Shown: positions 43,962-53,533 of the stretch, piece after piece
How the letters are laid out: each line of letters begins with the position of its first letter
How positions within the stretch are numbered: position 1 is the stretch's first letter
NCBI RefSeq assembly: GCF_000334895.1
Contig: NZ_BAFM01000017.1
Span: 1-64,000 of the forward strand
Direction of reading: 5' to 3'
Length of the DNA: 64,000 bases
From: Halococcus agarilyticus
GTDB lineage: Archaea > Halobacteriota > Halobacteria > Halobacteriales > Halococcaceae
Position numbers and translations under genes: made by a program
Notes under the pieces: generated by a model
Told to the model about the DNA's origin: nothing
What the model saw: only the letters and a program-made list of their open reading frames with translations
Database searches by the model: none

Positions 43962-44411
43962 CTACGCGTACTCCTTCCGGAACCCGCGGAACTCGGTGCG
44001 GTGGGCCTCCTCGTCGGTGAGGATCGTCACTGCGTAGTCCTCGGTCACGGGGTCGTCGGCGTCGCGTGCGGCGTGGATCAGCGATCGATAGGTCTCGATG
44101 GCGTCCTCCTCGGCTTCGAGAACGCCGTCGATCACCGCGGGCACGTCCGTCGAATCCTCCGGCGGTTGGAGGCTCTCTTGGTGCATCTCGAAGTCGGCCG
44201 ATGCTGGCGGTCGTTCGTCGAGCTGCTTCAGCCGCTGGCCGAGCATCCGGGCGTGATTGAGTTCCTCGTCGATGTCCGCTTCGAGGCTCTCCTTGATCTC
44301 CTCGGCGCGAACCCCGTCGAGCACGATGGAGTTGGTGAGGTAGTTCATCACGGTCTCGATCTCGTCGCCGTAGGCCACTTTGAGCAGCCGAGTCACCTCG
44401 TCGCTCGTCAT
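43962..44411 (-). CDS. ferritin-like diiron-fold protein
   Basis: 149 aa four-helix protein. Carboxylate/His positions of a diiron site are visible: GDEIETVMNYL, DIDEELNHARML, EAEEDAIETYRSL and LTDEEAHRTEF (E...E..H twice). It may bind iron or another metal, perhaps in oxidative-stress protection as for bacterioferritin-like proteins. No ferritin-cage features can be judged from sequence alone. The start ATG is 44411. Confidence 0.85.
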   Translation of the reverse strand: MTSDEVTRLLKVAYGDEIETVMNYLTNSIVLDGVRAEEIKESLEADIDEELNHARMLGQRLKQLDERPPASADFEMHQESLQPPEDSTDVPAVIDGVLEAEEDAIETYRSLIHAARDADDPVTEDYAVTILTDEEAHRTEFRGFRKEYA

Positions 44412-44720
44412 GCGCTTCGCTACGTGGGCCGAGAACTTCAGTGTAGCTGCCGTCGGCCGGCCGACGATTCTCGCGATGCCATCGGATCGCGCGCGAGTCC
44501 CGTTCCGTTGTATTCTACCGAATCACGGCGGAAATGTCACTCCGACAGCGGCCACGTCGCGACGGTTTGCCGTGATCAGTACTAACGAATATAAGGAATT
44601 GCCGACAATCGGTATCCGTTGATTGCTGTCGGTTTCGGGGTCGACCGTCGCACGAGCCGTCCTCCGGTGTGTGGCGGAGCGACAGGTTTATCAGTACCAT
44701 GCACATCGGAGTCGATTGCA
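44412..44720. other. regulatory region upstream of leuA
   Basis: No gene supported. It contains a TTTATC box (44687-44692) placed about 32 bp before an ATG at 44721, a second AT-rich element (aatataagg, 44588-44596), and an imperfect inverted repeat of CCGACA (44602-44607) with TGTCGG (44627-44632) that could bind a regulator of leucine synthesis. The operator role is inferred only from position and symmetry. Confidence 0.5.
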
Positions 44721-44807
44721 ATGTCCCACCACAACGTGGACACGGAGGACACGTCGGAGACCCCGGCGGGTCGAGTTCTTCCAGGGCACACTGGAATCCA
44801 CAACTGA
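44721..44807 (+). CDS. 28-codon leader reading frame before leuA
   Basis: ATG lies ~32 bp downstream of the TTTATC box, so it is the first start codon on a near-leaderless transcript. It encodes 28 acidic residues (MSHHNVDTEDTSETPAGRV at the start) and stops 10 bases before the leuA GTG (44818). It is not rich in Leu/Val/Ile codons, so it is not an obvious attenuator peptide. It could set leuA translation through reinitiation. The leuA frame is also open through this segment (from 44623), so an N-terminal extension by frameshifting cannot be excluded. Confidence 0.45.
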   Translation: MSHHNVDTEDTSETPAGRVLPGHTGIHN

Positions 44808-44817
44808 AGTCGACACG

Positions 44818-45966
44818 GTGCGAATTTTCGACACGACGCTACGTGACGGCGAGCAGTCGCCACGCACCTCGTTCAGCTACGACGACAAGCGCGAGATCGC
44901 CGCGACGCTGGACGAGATGGGAACCCACGTCATCGAGGCCGGGTTCCCCGTAAACTCCGACGCGGAGTTCGAGGCCGTGAACGACATCGCCGAAAGCACG
45001 AGTGTGACAACCTGCGGCCTGGCACGCGTCGTCGAGGGCGACGTCGACGCCGCGCTGGACGCTGGCGTGGAGATGGTCCACGTCTTCGCGTCCACCAGCG
45101 ACGTCCAACTGGAGGACGCGATGCACGCCAGCCGCGAGGAGATGAAAGAGCGCTCGGTCGCAGCGGTCGAGCGCGCGAAGGAGGCCGGCGTCGAGGTGAT
45201 GTTCTCGCCGATGGACGCCACCCGGACCGATCCGGAGTACTTGATCGACGTGATCGAGGCGGTCTCTGTGGCCGGCACGGACTGGATCAACGTCCCCGAT
45301 ACGTGTGGGGTTGCGACCCCGACGCGCTTCGGCGACCTGATCGAGACCGTCCGAGCGCACACCGACGCCCGGATCGACGTCCACACCCACGACGACTTCG
45401 GGCTGGCGAGCGCGAACGCGCTCGCGGGCTTCGAAAGCGGGGCCGAGCAGGCCCAGGTCAGTGTCAATGGCATCGGCGAGCGCGCCGGCAACGCCGCCTA
45501 CGAGGAGGTCGTGATGAGCGCCGAGTCGCTCTATAATGTGGACACCGGGATCGACACGACCCGGATCACCGAGCTCGCGCGGACCGTCGAGCGGATGAGC
45601 GGGATCGAGACCCCTGCCAACAAACCGATCGTCGGCGCGAACGCGTTCAGCCACGAGTCGGGCATCCACGCCGCGGGCGTGATCGAGAACTCCGACACGT
45701 TCGAGCCGGGCGTGATGACTCCCGAGATGGTCGGCGCGGAGCGCGAACTCGTCCTGGGAAAACACACCGGCCAGCACTCGGTGCGCGAGCGGCTCGTCGA
45801 GGCGGGCTTCCAGCCGACCGACGACGAGGTGCGCGAGTGCACTCGGCGGGTGAAGGACTTCGGTGCCGAGAAGGAACGGGTCACGATGGACGTGCTGACC
45901 CGGTTCGCGCACGAGGTCGGCATCAGTCAGTCGGAGCAAATCGCCCGGACGGAGGCCGACGACTGA
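44818..45966 (+). CDS. leuA: 2-isopropylmalate synthase (LeuA/CimA family)
   Basis: 382 aa from GTG 44818, starting VRIFDTTLRDGEQSPRTSFS, the HMGL-like signature at the very N-terminus. VHTHDDFGLASANALA gives the metal-binding His pair, and VNGIGERAGNAAYEEVVM the second signature. It condenses acetyl-CoA with 2-oxoisovalerate (leucine synthesis); the close relative citramalate synthase cannot be excluded. The protein lacks the long C-terminal allosteric LeuA dimer domain, as is usual for short archaeal members. The ilvB-leuB operon starts about 410 bp downstream on the same strand but has its own promoter. Confidence 0.9.
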   Translation: MRIFDTTLRDGEQSPRTSFSYDDKREIAATLDEMGTHVIEAGFPVNSDAEFEAVNDIAESTSVTTCGLARVVEGDVDAALDAGVEMVHVFASTSDVQLEDAMHASREEMKERSVAAVERAKEAGVEVMFSPMDATRTDPEYLIDVIEAVSVAGTDWINVPDTCGVATPTRFGDLIETVRAHTDARIDVHTHDDFGLASANALAGFESGAEQAQVSVNGIGERAGNAAYEEVVMSAESLYNVDTGIDTTRITELARTVERMSGIETPANKPIVGANAFSHESGIHAAGVIENSDTFEPGVMTPEMVGAERELVLGKHTGQHSVRERLVEAGFQPTDDEVRECTRRVKDFGAEKERVTMDVLTRFAHEVGISQSEQIARTEADD

Positions 45967-46094
45967 GCCATGTCCGTTTCGAGCGCTTCGTCCCACCACC
46001 GACGGGTAGCGCCAGCCCGTGTGAGCGGGCGTGGCGGCGCGATCGATCGTCGCCGCGACCGCGGCTGGTGCAACGTTTGCAGCGCGCGCAAGGG

Positions 46095-46100
46095 TTATTA
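46095..46100 (+). promoter_or_regulatory. TATA box of the ilv-leu operon leader
   Basis: TTATTA in a GC-rich stretch, centred 29-30 bp before the ATG of a 27-codon leader frame (46127), the spacing seen for leaderless starts elsewhere in this window. It is 280 bp from the ilvB GTG, implying a long transcribed leader. Confidence 0.65.
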
Positions 46101-46126
46101 CCATCCGGCTGGTGAAGATCGATACG

Positions 46127-46210
46127 ATGTTCCGATCGACTGTCGCACGAGGGTCGCAGCCTCGGAGCGACGCGGTCGGCGTGCGTGTGTCGATTATTGT
46201 AGGGGCATAG
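46127..46210 (+). CDS. candidate ilv leader peptide (27 aa)
   Basis: The frame ends VGVRVSIIVGA-stop: four Val and two Ile in the last eleven codons, in a genome segment that otherwise prefers ATC and GTC/GTG. The final codons ATT ATT GTA GGG GCA are unusual for this DNA. Such clustering of the amino acids made by the downstream operon, next to the stop and overlapping a hairpin, is the layout of a translational attenuator. ATG is placed to be leaderless. Coding is inferred from composition and position only. Confidence 0.6.
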   Translation: MFRSTVARGSQPRSDAVGVRVSIIVGA

Positions 46211-46218
46211 CCCCCTAC
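46199..46218 (+). promoter_or_regulatory. hairpin overlapping the leader-peptide stop codon
   Basis: GTAGGGG (46199-46205) pairs perfectly with CCCCTAC (46212-46218) around a six-base loop. The 5' arm contains the last Val and Gly codons and the loop contains part of the stop. A ribosome held at the Ile-Ile-Val codons would cover or open the 5' arm. No U-tract follows, so it is not a standard intrinsic terminator; it may instead mask or expose a downstream element. Confidence 0.6.
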
Positions 46219-46379
46219 ACCACCTTCTCCCCCGACCCTGTTGCACCGACCGCACAGCGAACAGCACGCGCGACTCCCACGCGATCCATGCACGACCGAC
46301 AGCGAACTCGAAAACAACGACCGACCCGACCACGCCAGGCGCATCGCCCACGACCCACGCCACGAACGGGGGGTGTGTC
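46211..46379. other. non-coding leader between the ilv leader peptide and ilvB
   Basis: No conserved frame is seen. The stretch is C/A-rich on the plus strand and therefore likely unstructured RNA, ending in a GGGGGGTG purine run 4-12 bases before the ilvB GTG that can serve as Shine-Dalgarno. This fits internal translation initiation on a long leader. Confidence 0.5.
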
Positions 46380-48227
46380 GTGAGCGAGCAGCAACCGACC
46401 CACCGCCCCGACGCGGACGAACCGACCACCGACGGCGCGATGGCCGAGGAGGTGGCTGCCGAAGACACGAGCACCGAAGCGGCGTCCCCCGAGGACGGCG
46501 CGGACGCTCGGCCCGTGACGACCGGTTCGGAGTCGGTGGTACGCGCGCTCGAAAGGGCCGGCGTCGAGCATCTCTTCGGCGTCCAGGGCGGCGCGATCAT
46601 GCCGGTGTACGACGCGCTCTACGACTCGGCAATGGATCACGTCACGATGGCCCACGAGCAGGGCGCGGCCCACGCTGCCGACGCCTACGGCATCGTCTCG
46701 GGCGATCCGGGCGTCTGCCTCGCGACCTCGGGACCCGGCGCGACGAACCTCGTGACCGGGCTCGCGGACGCCTCGCTCGACTCGGATCCGATGATCGCGC
46801 TGACAGGACAGGTCCCGACCGCGATGGTCGGCTCGGACGCCTTCCAGGAGGCCGACACCACCGGGATCACGAGCCCCGTGACGAAGGAGAACTACTTCGC
46901 GAGCGACGCCGACACCGTGGGCGACGCGGTCGGTGAGGCGTTCGCGCTCGCCGACGAGGGTCGCCAGGGGCCCACCCTCGTCGACCTCCCGAAGGACGTG
47001 ACGAACGGCGCGACCGAGCAGGAGCCCGCCGCGGGGCGAACGCCCGAAACCTACGATCCGCCCGAACGCGCCGAGCGTGAGGCGGTCGCAGCGGCCGCCA
47101 CCGCGATCGCCAGCGCCGAGCGGCCCGTGATCCTCGCGGGCGGCGGCGTGATCAAGGCCGAGGCGTGCGACGAACTCCGGAAGTTCGCCACCGAGTACGG
47201 CGTGCCGGTGGTGACGACGATGCCCGCGGTCGGCGCGTTCCCCGAGGATCACGACCTCGCGATGGAGATGGCGGGGATGCACGGCACGGGCTACGCGAAC
47301 ATGGCGATCACTCACTGCGACGCGATGTTCGCGGTCGGCACCCGCTTCGACGACCGGCTCACTGGTGGGGTCGAGACGTTCGCGCCGGAGGCCGAGATCG
47401 TCCACGCCGACATCGATCCCGCGGAGATCAGCAAGAACGTCCACGCCGACTACCCGCTGCTCGGCGACGCCGGCACGGTGCTCGACCAGGTCCACGACGC
47501 GCTCGCCGAGGAGCGCGCGGCGGACATGTCGGCGACCGGCGAGCGCTGGCAGGAGTGGCGCGAGCAGTGTCGGGACTGGAAGGACGAGTACCCGATGGAC
47601 TACGCCGCGCCGGACGACGCACCCCTCAAACCACAGTTCGTGGTCGAGGCCGTGGACGCGGCGACGGCCGACGACACGATCGTGACGACCGGCGTCGGCC
47701 AGCACCAGATGTGGGCGGTCCAGTACTGGACGTACACCGAGCCCCGGACGTGGGTCTCCTCGCACGGCCTCGGGACGATGGGATACGGGCTACCCTCGGC
47801 CATCGGTGCGCGCTTCGCGGCCGACGACGACCAGTCGGTCGTCTGTTTCGACGGCGACGGCTCCTTCCTGATGACGCTCCAGGAGCTCGTGGTCGCGGTG
47901 CGCGAGGACCTCGACATCGTAGTGATAATCCTGAACAACGAGGCGGTCGGGATGGTGCGCCAGTGGCAGGACGGGTTCTTCGAGGGCCGACGGATGGCCT
48001 CGGAGTACCCGTGGGTGCCCGACTTCGCGACGCTCGCCGAGGCGTTCGGCGCGCGCGGGTACACCATCGAGGACGAAAGCGAGGTCGAGGACGTCGTGAG
48101 CGAGGCGCTCGCGGACGACGGGCCGTCGGTCGTCGACGCCCACATCGATCCCACGGAGAACGTCTACCCGATGGTGCCGAGCGGCGGCGCGAACGGCGAG
48201 TTCGTCCTCGCGGAGGACCAACTATGA
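46380..48227 (+). CDS. ilvB: acetolactate synthase large subunit
   Basis: 615 aa, GTG start with a G-rich ribosome-binding site. The N-terminal ~45 residues are an acidic disordered extension. The thiamine-diphosphate enzyme domains follow: catalytic Glu in [16 protein letters not shown]-linked middle domain, and the C-terminal ThDP/Mg motif [16 protein letters not shown]...[11 protein letters not shown]. It condenses two pyruvates, or pyruvate with 2-oxobutyrate, for valine/leucine and isoleucine. The stop overlaps ilvN (ATGA). Confidence 0.96.
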   Translation: MSEQQPTHRPDADEPTTDGAMAEEVAAEDTSTEAASPEDGADARPVTTGSESVVRALERAGVEHLFGVQGGAIMPVYDALYDSAMDHVTMAHEQGAAHAADAYGIVSGDPGVCLATSGPGATNLVTGLADASLDSDPMIALTGQVPTAMVGSDAFQEADTTGITSPVTKENYFASDADTVGDAVGEAFALADEGRQGPTLVDLPKDVTNGATEQEPAAGRTPETYDPPERAEREAVAAAATAIASAERPVILAGGGVIKAEACDELRKFATEYGVPVVTTMPAVGAFPEDHDLAMEMAGMHGTGYANMAITHCDAMFAVGTRFDDRLTGGVETFAPEAEIVHADIDPAEISKNVHADYPLLGDAGTVLDQVHDALAEERAADMSATGERWQEWREQCRDWKDEYPMDYAAPDDAPLKPQFVVEAVDAATADDTIVTTGVGQHQMWAVQYWTYTEPRTWVSSHGLGTMGYGLPSAIGARFAADDDQSVVCFDGDGSFLMTLQELVVAVREDLDIVVIILNNEAVGMVRQWQDGFFEGRRMASEYPWVPDFATLAEAFGARGYTIEDESEVEDVVSEALADDGPSVVDAHIDPTENVYPMVPSGGANGEFVLAEDQL

Positions 48228-48853
48228 CCGAGGGACTCCAGGGCCCCGCGCCCGACGAGCGGCCACAGCCATCGGGGCGGCGCAACGCCCAGGGCATCCG
48301 GATCGATCCCGCGGTCGCGGCCGAACCCGAATCGCGGCGGACAGTTCTATCGGCGCTGGTCGAGAACGAGCCGGGTGTGCTCGCGAAGATCTCCGGGCTC
48401 GTCTCGCGCCGGCAGTTCAACATCGAGTCCCTCACCGTGGGAACGACCACGAACCCCGCAACCTCCCGGGTCACGCTGGTGATCGAGGAGCCCGAACCGG
48501 GCGTTCGCCAGGTCGAAAAGCAGCTCGACAAGGTGATCAACGTGATCTCGGTCCGCGAACTCGGCGACGACGCCGTGCGGCGCGAGCTCGTGGTGCTGAA
48601 AGTTCACGGCGAGGAGCCGGACAAGGTCCACGCCGTCACCGAGATGTACGACGGGGAGACGCTCGACGCCGGGCCACGGACCATTACCGTTCAGATTACC
48701 GGCGACGAACAGAAGATCGACGACGCGATCGACGCCTTCCAGCAGTTCGGCATCCGCGAGCTCGCACGAACCGGTCAGACCGCGCTCGCACGCGGCGAGG
48801 AGTGGACGACACACGCCGAAGAGGAGCGGTACGAACGGGTACACGAAACATGA
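48224..48853 (+). CDS. ilvN: acetolactate synthase small (regulatory) subunit
   Basis: 209 aa. An N-terminal ~30-residue disordered part precedes the ACT domain ([33 protein letters not shown], residues ~36-68; key [12 protein letters not shown] and FNIESLTVG). A C-terminal IlvN domain has [17 protein letters not shown]. It confers valine feedback on IlvB. ATG overlaps the ilvB stop by four bases; its own stop overlaps ilvC. Confidence 0.95.
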   Translation: MTEGLQGPAPDERPQPSGRRNAQGIRIDPAVAAEPESRRTVLSALVENEPGVLAKISGLVSRRQFNIESLTVGTTTNPATSRVTLVIEEPEPGVRQVEKQLDKVINVISVRELGDDAVRRELVVLKVHGEEPDKVHAVTEMYDGETLDAGPRTITVQITGDEQKIDDAIDAFQQFGIRELARTGQTALARGEEWTTHAEEERYERVHET

Positions 48854-49899
48854 CAGAACACGCGACGATCTACTACGACGACGACGCAGACAGCACCGCC
48901 ATCGACGGAAAGACCGTGGCCGTACTGGGCTACGGCTCCCAGGGCCACGCCCACGCCCAGAACCTCGCCGAGAGCGGGGTCGAGGTGGTCGTGGGGCTCC
49001 GCGAGGACTCGAGTTCGCGCGATGCCGCCCGCGCGGACGGCCTCGACGTGAAAACCCCAGCAGAGGCCGCCGCCCGCGCGGACGTCGTCTCGATGCTCGT
49101 GCCGGACACCGTCCAGCCATCGGTGTACGCCGACATCGAGAACGAACTCGACGCCGGCGACACCCTCCAGTTCGCCCACGGGTTCAACATCCACTTCGGG
49201 CAGATCGAACCGCCCGAGGACGTGGACGTGACGATGATCGCCCCCAAGAGTCCGGGCCACCTCGTCCGGCGCAACTACGAGAACGATCAGGGGACGCCGG
49301 GCCTGCTCGCGGTCTATCAGGACGCGACCGGGGAGGCGAAAGCCGAGGCGCTCGCGTACGCCGAGGCGCTCGGCTGCACCCGTGCGGGCGTCGTGGAGAC
49401 CACGTTCCGCGAGGAGACCGAGACCGACCTGTTCGGCGAGCAGGCGGTGCTCTGCGGTGGCGTGACGAGCCTGATCAAGCAGGCCTACGAGACGCTCGTG
49501 GACGCCGGCTACTCCCCGGAGATGGCGTACTTCGAGTGCCTCAACGAGATGAAGCTCATCGTCGACCTGATGTACGAGGGCGGGCTCGGCGGGATGTGGG
49601 ATTCGGTCTCCGACACGGCCGAGTACGGCGGGCTCACCAAGGGCGACGTCGTGGTCGACGAGCACGCCCGCGCGAACATGGAGGAGCTCCTCGACGACGT
49701 CCAGAACGGCGCGTTCGCTCGCGAGTGGATCGCGGAGAACCAGGCCAACCGGCCCGCCTACCGCCAGCTCAGGCAAGCCGAGAAGGATCACGAGATCGAG
49801 GAGGTGGGCGAACGCCTGCGTGGGCTGTTCGCGTGGGCCGACGAGACGGAATCGAGCGAGGAACAGGGCGAAGCGGAGCGAGTCCAAGCAGATGACTGA
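48850..49899 (+). CDS. ilvC: ketol-acid reductoisomerase
   Basis: 349 aa. Rossmann motif [13 protein letters not shown] with the NADPH-type following loop ([16 protein letters not shown]), [12 protein letters not shown], and the metal/substrate Glu region in the knotted domain ([29 protein letters not shown]). Class I length. It converts acetolactate to dihydroxyisovalerate. It starts with an ATGA overlap with ilvN; the C-terminus is an acidic tail that overlaps the next small gene by eight bases. Confidence 0.96.
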   Translation: MTEHATIYYDDDADSTAIDGKTVAVLGYGSQGHAHAQNLAESGVEVVVGLREDSSSRDAARADGLDVKTPAEAAARADVVSMLVPDTVQPSVYADIENELDAGDTLQFAHGFNIHFGQIEPPEDVDVTMIAPKSPGHLVRRNYENDQGTPGLLAVYQDATGEAKAEALAYAEALGCTRAGVVETTFREETETDLFGEQAVLCGGVTSLIKQAYETLVDAGYSPEMAYFECLNEMKLIVDLMYEGGLGGMWDSVSDTAEYGGLTKGDVVVDEHARANMEELLDDVQNGAFAREWIAENQANRPAYRQLRQAEKDHEIEEVGERLRGLFAWADETESSEEQGEAERVQADD

Positions 49900-50299
49900 G
49901 CACACGACACCGACGACGACCGAACCGACGAACCGAACCATGAACGACGTGAGCCACACCAACCCGAAGACCGGCCGGCCGTTCGGCGAGCGCGTGGTCT
50001 TCGCGCGCGGCCCGACGGTGGCGGCGGACGGAGGTGAGCGAAGCGACGGTTCGCGATCCTCGTCGGTCGAGCGAAGCGAGTCCGACGGTGGTGAGAGAAG
50101 CGACGGTTCTCGAACGACGGCAGACGGAACGTCTGCCGGAAGTGAGCCGAACGCGGAGCGGGCCGCGGACGACACAGCCGAAGACGCCGACGACGAGGCG
50201 GCCGACCGCATGGAGGACGTCGACCACGAGCCGCCGAGCGAGACCGCGGCGAACCCGGTCTTCGAGCGCGGCCGCGAGGGTCGCGACGACGCTCGATGA
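49892..50299 (+). CDS. spacer protein between ilvC and leuC, disordered
   Basis: 135 aa (ATG 49940 is an alternative start, [19 protein letters not shown]). It begins in the ilvC tail and ends in leuC (ATGA), so it is inside the operon. The two ends are alike: [17 protein letters not shown] early and [10 protein letters not shown] at the end, while the middle (about residues 42-120) is a Ser/Arg/Glu/Asp low-complexity stretch encoded by hairpin-rich DNA such as ggcagacggaacgtctgcc (50132-50150). This suggests an originally short protein enlarged by insertion of a repeat. Function unknown. Confidence 0.6.
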   Translation: MTEHTTPTTTEPTNRTMNDVSHTNPKTGRPFGERVVFARGPTVAADGGERSDGSRSSSVERSESDGGERSDGSRTTADGTSAGSEPNAERAADDTAEDADDEAADRMEDVDHEPPSETAANPVFERGREGRDDAR

Positions 50300-51723
50300 G
50301 CGAGTGCACCCTCTACGACAAGGTCTGGGATCGCCACGCGGTCGCGGAACTCCCCACCGGCCAGACCCAGCTGTTCGTCGGCCTCCACCTCATCCACGAG
50401 GTGACGAGCCCCCAGGCGTTCGGGATGCTCCGCGAGCGCGATCTGGAGGTCGCCTACCCCGAGCGCACCCACGCAACGGTCGATCACATCGTCCCGACGG
50501 CCGACCAGTCCCGGCCCTACGGCGACGACGCCGCCGAGGAGATGATGAGCGAACTGGAGGCAAACGTCCGTGAGGCCGGGATCGACTTCTCCGATCCCAC
50601 CACGGGCGATCAGGGCATCGTCCACGTCGTCGGTCCCGAGCAGGGGCTGACCCAGCCGGGGATGACCGTCGTCTGTGGCGATTCGCACACCGCGACCCAC
50701 GGCGCGTTCGGCGCGCTTGCCTTTGGAATCGGGACCTCCCAGATTCGGGACGTGCTCGCCACGGGCTCGATCGCGATGGAGAAGCAGCAGGTCCGCAAGA
50801 TCGAGGTCACGGGCGAACTCGGCGCGGGCGTCGAGGCGAAAGACGTGATCCTCGCGATCATCCGGAAACTCGGTACCGACGGCGGCGTCGGCTACGTCTA
50901 CGAGTACGCTGGCGACGCGATCGAAGCGTTGGGAATGGAAGGCCGAATGAGCATCTGCAACATGTCGATCGAAGGCGGCGCGCGCGCAGGCTACGTCAAC
51001 CCCGACGAGACGACCTACGAGTGGCTGCGCGAGACCGACGCCTTCCGTGACGATCCCGAGAAGTTCGAGCGACTGAAGCCCTACTGGGAGTCGATCCGCT
51101 CGGAGAGCGATGCCGGGTACGACGACGTCGTGACGATCGACGGCGGCGCGCTCGAACCGATGGTGACGTGGGGCACGACGCCCGGCCAGGGCATCGGCAT
51201 CTCCGAGCCGATCCCCGCACCCGAGGACCTCCCCGAGAGCGAGCGTGACACCGCGCGGCGCGCCCAGGAGCACACGCGCGTCGAGCCGGGTGAGAAGATG
51301 GACGGGTACGAGATCGACGTCGCCTTCCTCGGATCGTGTACCAACGCTCGCCTGGCTGATCTGCGCCGCGCGGCGCGGATCGTGGCCGGTCGCGAGGTCC
51401 ACCCCGACGTGCGCGCGATGGTCGTCCCCGGCAGCCAGCGCGTCCAGACTGCCGCCGAGGAGGAAGGGCTGCAGGACGTGTTCACCGCGGCGGGCTTCGA
51501 GTGGCGAAACGCGGGCTGTTCGATGTGTCTCGGGATGAACGAGGATCAGTTGGAGGGCGACGAAGCGTGTGCCTCCTCGTCGAACCGGAACTTCGTGGGT
51601 CGCCAGGGATCGAAGGAGGGCCGCACAGTCCTGATGAACCCGCGGATGGTGGCCGCAGCAGCCCTGAAGGGGACGGTCACGGACGTTCGCGAGATCGAAG
51701 AACGGGAGGTGCCCACCGCATGA
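50296..51723 (+). CDS. leuC: 3-isopropylmalate dehydratase large subunit
   Basis: 475 aa aconitase-family protein. The 4Fe-4S ligands are visible as GSCTNAR and GCSMCLGMN, with [23 protein letters not shown] in the N-terminal half. It isomerises 2- to 3-isopropylmalate with LeuD. Both ends overlap neighbours by four bases, so the LeuC and LeuD subunits are made from coupled frames. Confidence 0.96.
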   Translation: MSECTLYDKVWDRHAVAELPTGQTQLFVGLHLIHEVTSPQAFGMLRERDLEVAYPERTHATVDHIVPTADQSRPYGDDAAEEMMSELEANVREAGIDFSDPTTGDQGIVHVVGPEQGLTQPGMTVVCGDSHTATHGAFGALAFGIGTSQIRDVLATGSIAMEKQQVRKIEVTGELGAGVEAKDVILAIIRKLGTDGGVGYVYEYAGDAIEALGMEGRMSICNMSIEGGARAGYVNPDETTYEWLRETDAFRDDPEKFERLKPYWESIRSESDAGYDDVVTIDGGALEPMVTWGTTPGQGIGISEPIPAPEDLPESERDTARRAQEHTRVEPGEKMDGYEIDVAFLGSCTNARLADLRRAARIVAGREVHPDVRAMVVPGSQRVQTAAEEEGLQDVFTAAGFEWRNAGCSMCLGMNEDQLEGDEACASSSNRNFVGRQGSKEGRTVLMNPRMVAAAALKGTVTDVREIEEREVPTA

Positions 51724-52373
51724 GCGCCGGTGATAGCGGCGCTGCGGACGCCGACGCGGACGGCGGGGACGGTCCCGTCGAAACCGTCGAACACGTCTCG
51801 GGGACGGGCGTCCCGATCCGGGGCAACGACATCGACACCGACCAGATCATCCCGGCGCGGTTCATGAAGGTCGTCACGTTCGACGGACTGGGCCAGTTCG
51901 CCTTCTTCGATCAGCGCTTCGACGACGATGACCAGCCCAAAGAACACCCGATGAACGAGGAGCGCTTTCAGGAGGCCTCGGTGATGGCGGTCAACGCCAA
52001 CTTCGGGTGTGGCTCCTCGCGCGAGCACGCTCCCCAGGCGCTCCAGCGGTGGGGGATCGATGCGCTGGTCGGCGAGTCGTTCGCCGAGATCTTCGCGGGC
52101 AACTGCCTCGCGCTCGGGATCCCGACCGTGACCGCCGACGCGGAGGCGATCGCCGATCTCCAGGACTTCGTCGAGGACAACCCTGACGCCGCGATCGACG
52201 TCGACGTGGCCGCCGAAACGGTGCGCTACGGGGATCGAGAGATCGACGTTGCGGTCGACGACGCCCAGCGCACGGCGCTCGTCGACGGCGAGTGGGACAC
52301 GACCGCGTTGATGCGATCGAACGCAGGTGTCGTCGACGAGACTGCACGGGCGCTTCCCTACGTCGATGACTGA
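51720..52373 (+). CDS. leuD: 3-isopropylmalate dehydratase small subunit
   Basis: 217 aa. An acidic N-terminal ~25-residue extension precedes the swivel domain, with [32 protein letters not shown] and [11 protein letters not shown]. It partners LeuC. ATG overlaps the leuC stop; the stop lies eight bases inside leuB. Confidence 0.95.
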   Translation: MSAGDSGAADADADGGDGPVETVEHVSGTGVPIRGNDIDTDQIIPARFMKVVTFDGLGQFAFFDQRFDDDDQPKEHPMNEERFQEASVMAVNANFGCGSSREHAPQALQRWGIDALVGESFAEIFAGNCLALGIPTVTADAEAIADLQDFVEDNPDAAIDVDVAAETVRYGDREIDVAVDDAQRTALVDGEWDTTALMRSNAGVVDETARALPYVDD

Positions 52374-53340
52374 CCACATCGCGGTGATCCCCGGTGACGG
52401 GATCGGCGGGGAGGTCGTCCCGGTTGCGGTGAAGGTGTTCGATGCGGTCGGCGAGTTCGAATTCGAGTACGCCGAGGCTGGCGACGGAGCGCTGGCGGCA
52501 ACCGGCAGCGCGCTCCCCGACGGCACCCGCGAGCTGGCCGCGAGCGCGGATGCGACGCTGTTCGGTGCGGCGGGCGAGACCGCTGCCGACGTGATCCTCC
52601 CGCTCCGGCGGGCGGTCGAGTCGTTCGCGAACGTCCGGCCAGCGCGGGCGTATCCCGGCGTCGACGCGCTCCACCCCGAGACCGATCTCGTGTTCGTCAG
52701 AGAGAACACCGAGGGTGTCTACGCGGGGATCGAGAGCGAGATCACCGAGGACGTCCGGACGCTCACGCGCGTCACCACGGAGTCGGCCTCGCGCCGGATC
52801 GCCGAGTTCGGGTTCGATTACGCCACCGAGCACGGCTACGACGTGACCGTGGCGCACAAGGCGAACGTGATGCGCCGTACCGACGGTCTGTTTCTCGACG
52901 GCATCGGGGCGGTCGCCGACGAGCGCGGTGTGGAGTACGAAACCCATCTGATGGACGCCCTCGCGATGCATCTCGTGATGGACCCCACCGAGTATGGGGT
53001 CGTGATCTGTCCGAACCTCGCGGGCGACGTGCTCTCGGATCTCGCGGCCGGCCTGGTCGGCGGGCTGGGACTGCTCCCGAGCGCGAACGTCGGTCGCGAC
53101 CGCGCGCTGTTCGAGCCCGTTCACGGTACTGCGCCCGACATCGCTGGCGAGGGAGTCGCCAACCCCGTCGCGACGGTGTTGAGCGCCGCGATGTGCTGTG
53201 AGTATCTCGGCCACGACGCGGCGGGCGAGCGCGTGCGCGGGGCCGTGCTGGAGGTGCTCGCGGACGGACCCCGGACGCCGGATCTCGGTGGCGACGCGAC
53301 GACCGAGGACGTCGAGCGCGCGATCGTCGACCGGCTCTGA
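52366..53340 (+). CDS. leuB: 3-isopropylmalate dehydrogenase
   Basis: 324 aa, NAD-dependent isocitrate/isopropylmalate dehydrogenase family. [16 protein letters not shown] at the start, [14 protein letters not shown], the Lys-Ala-Asn-Val-Met segment ([13 protein letters not shown]), and [18 protein letters not shown] at the NAD site. It oxidises and decarboxylates 3-isopropylmalate. It is the last gene of the operon. Confidence 0.95.
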   Translation: MTDHIAVIPGDGIGGEVVPVAVKVFDAVGEFEFEYAEAGDGALAATGSALPDGTRELAASADATLFGAAGETAADVILPLRRAVESFANVRPARAYPGVDALHPETDLVFVRENTEGVYAGIESEITEDVRTLTRVTTESASRRIAEFGFDYATEHGYDVTVAHKANVMRRTDGLFLDGIGAVADERGVEYETHLMDALAMHLVMDPTEYGVVICPNLAGDVLSDLAAGLVGGLGLLPSANVGRDRALFEPVHGTAPDIAGEGVANPVATVLSAAMCCEYLGHDAAGERVRGAVLEVLADGPRTPDLGGDATTEDVERAIVDRL

Positions 53341-53386
53341 GGCGCGGCCGCCGCAGTTAAGCAGTTCGGGTGCGTTGGTGCTCTCG

Positions 53387-53533
53387 ATGCCAGACGTCAC
53401 CCTCGACGAGGAAACCGTCGACCGGCTGGATCGACTACGGGTCGACGAGGAGTCCTACGACGAGATCGTGACCGAACTCATCAACATCTACGAGACCGAG
53501 GAGCGGACGCTGTTTCGCGGCGGCAGTCCCTAG
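53387..53533 (+). CDS. 48-aa antitoxin-like small protein
   Basis: Acidic, two-part: VTLDEETVDRLDRLRVDEES followed by YDEIVTELINIYETEERTLFRGG. This resembles small RHH/VapB-like haloarchaeal proteins, but no toxin gene is adjacent. Its stop overlaps the convergent gene at 53530 by four bases. Function unknown. Confidence 0.65.
   Translation: MPDVTLDEETVDRLDRLRVDEESYDEIVTELINIYETEERTLFRGGSP

Noticed and set aside
44623-44817. LeuA start at TTG 44623
   Set aside because: It lies upstream of the probable transcription start and encodes a basic, non-conserved extension; GTG 44818 gives the classic LeuA N-terminus.
45970-46383. 137-aa plus-strand frame between leuA and ilvB
   Set aside because: Basic, Arg/Pro-rich composition unlike haloarchaeal proteins; it covers the leader peptide and hairpin in another frame.
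48775-51402. 875-aa minus-strand frame opposite ilvC-leuC
   Set aside because: Shadow of ilvC, the spacer gene and leuC; no domain, and the plus-strand genes are unmistakable.
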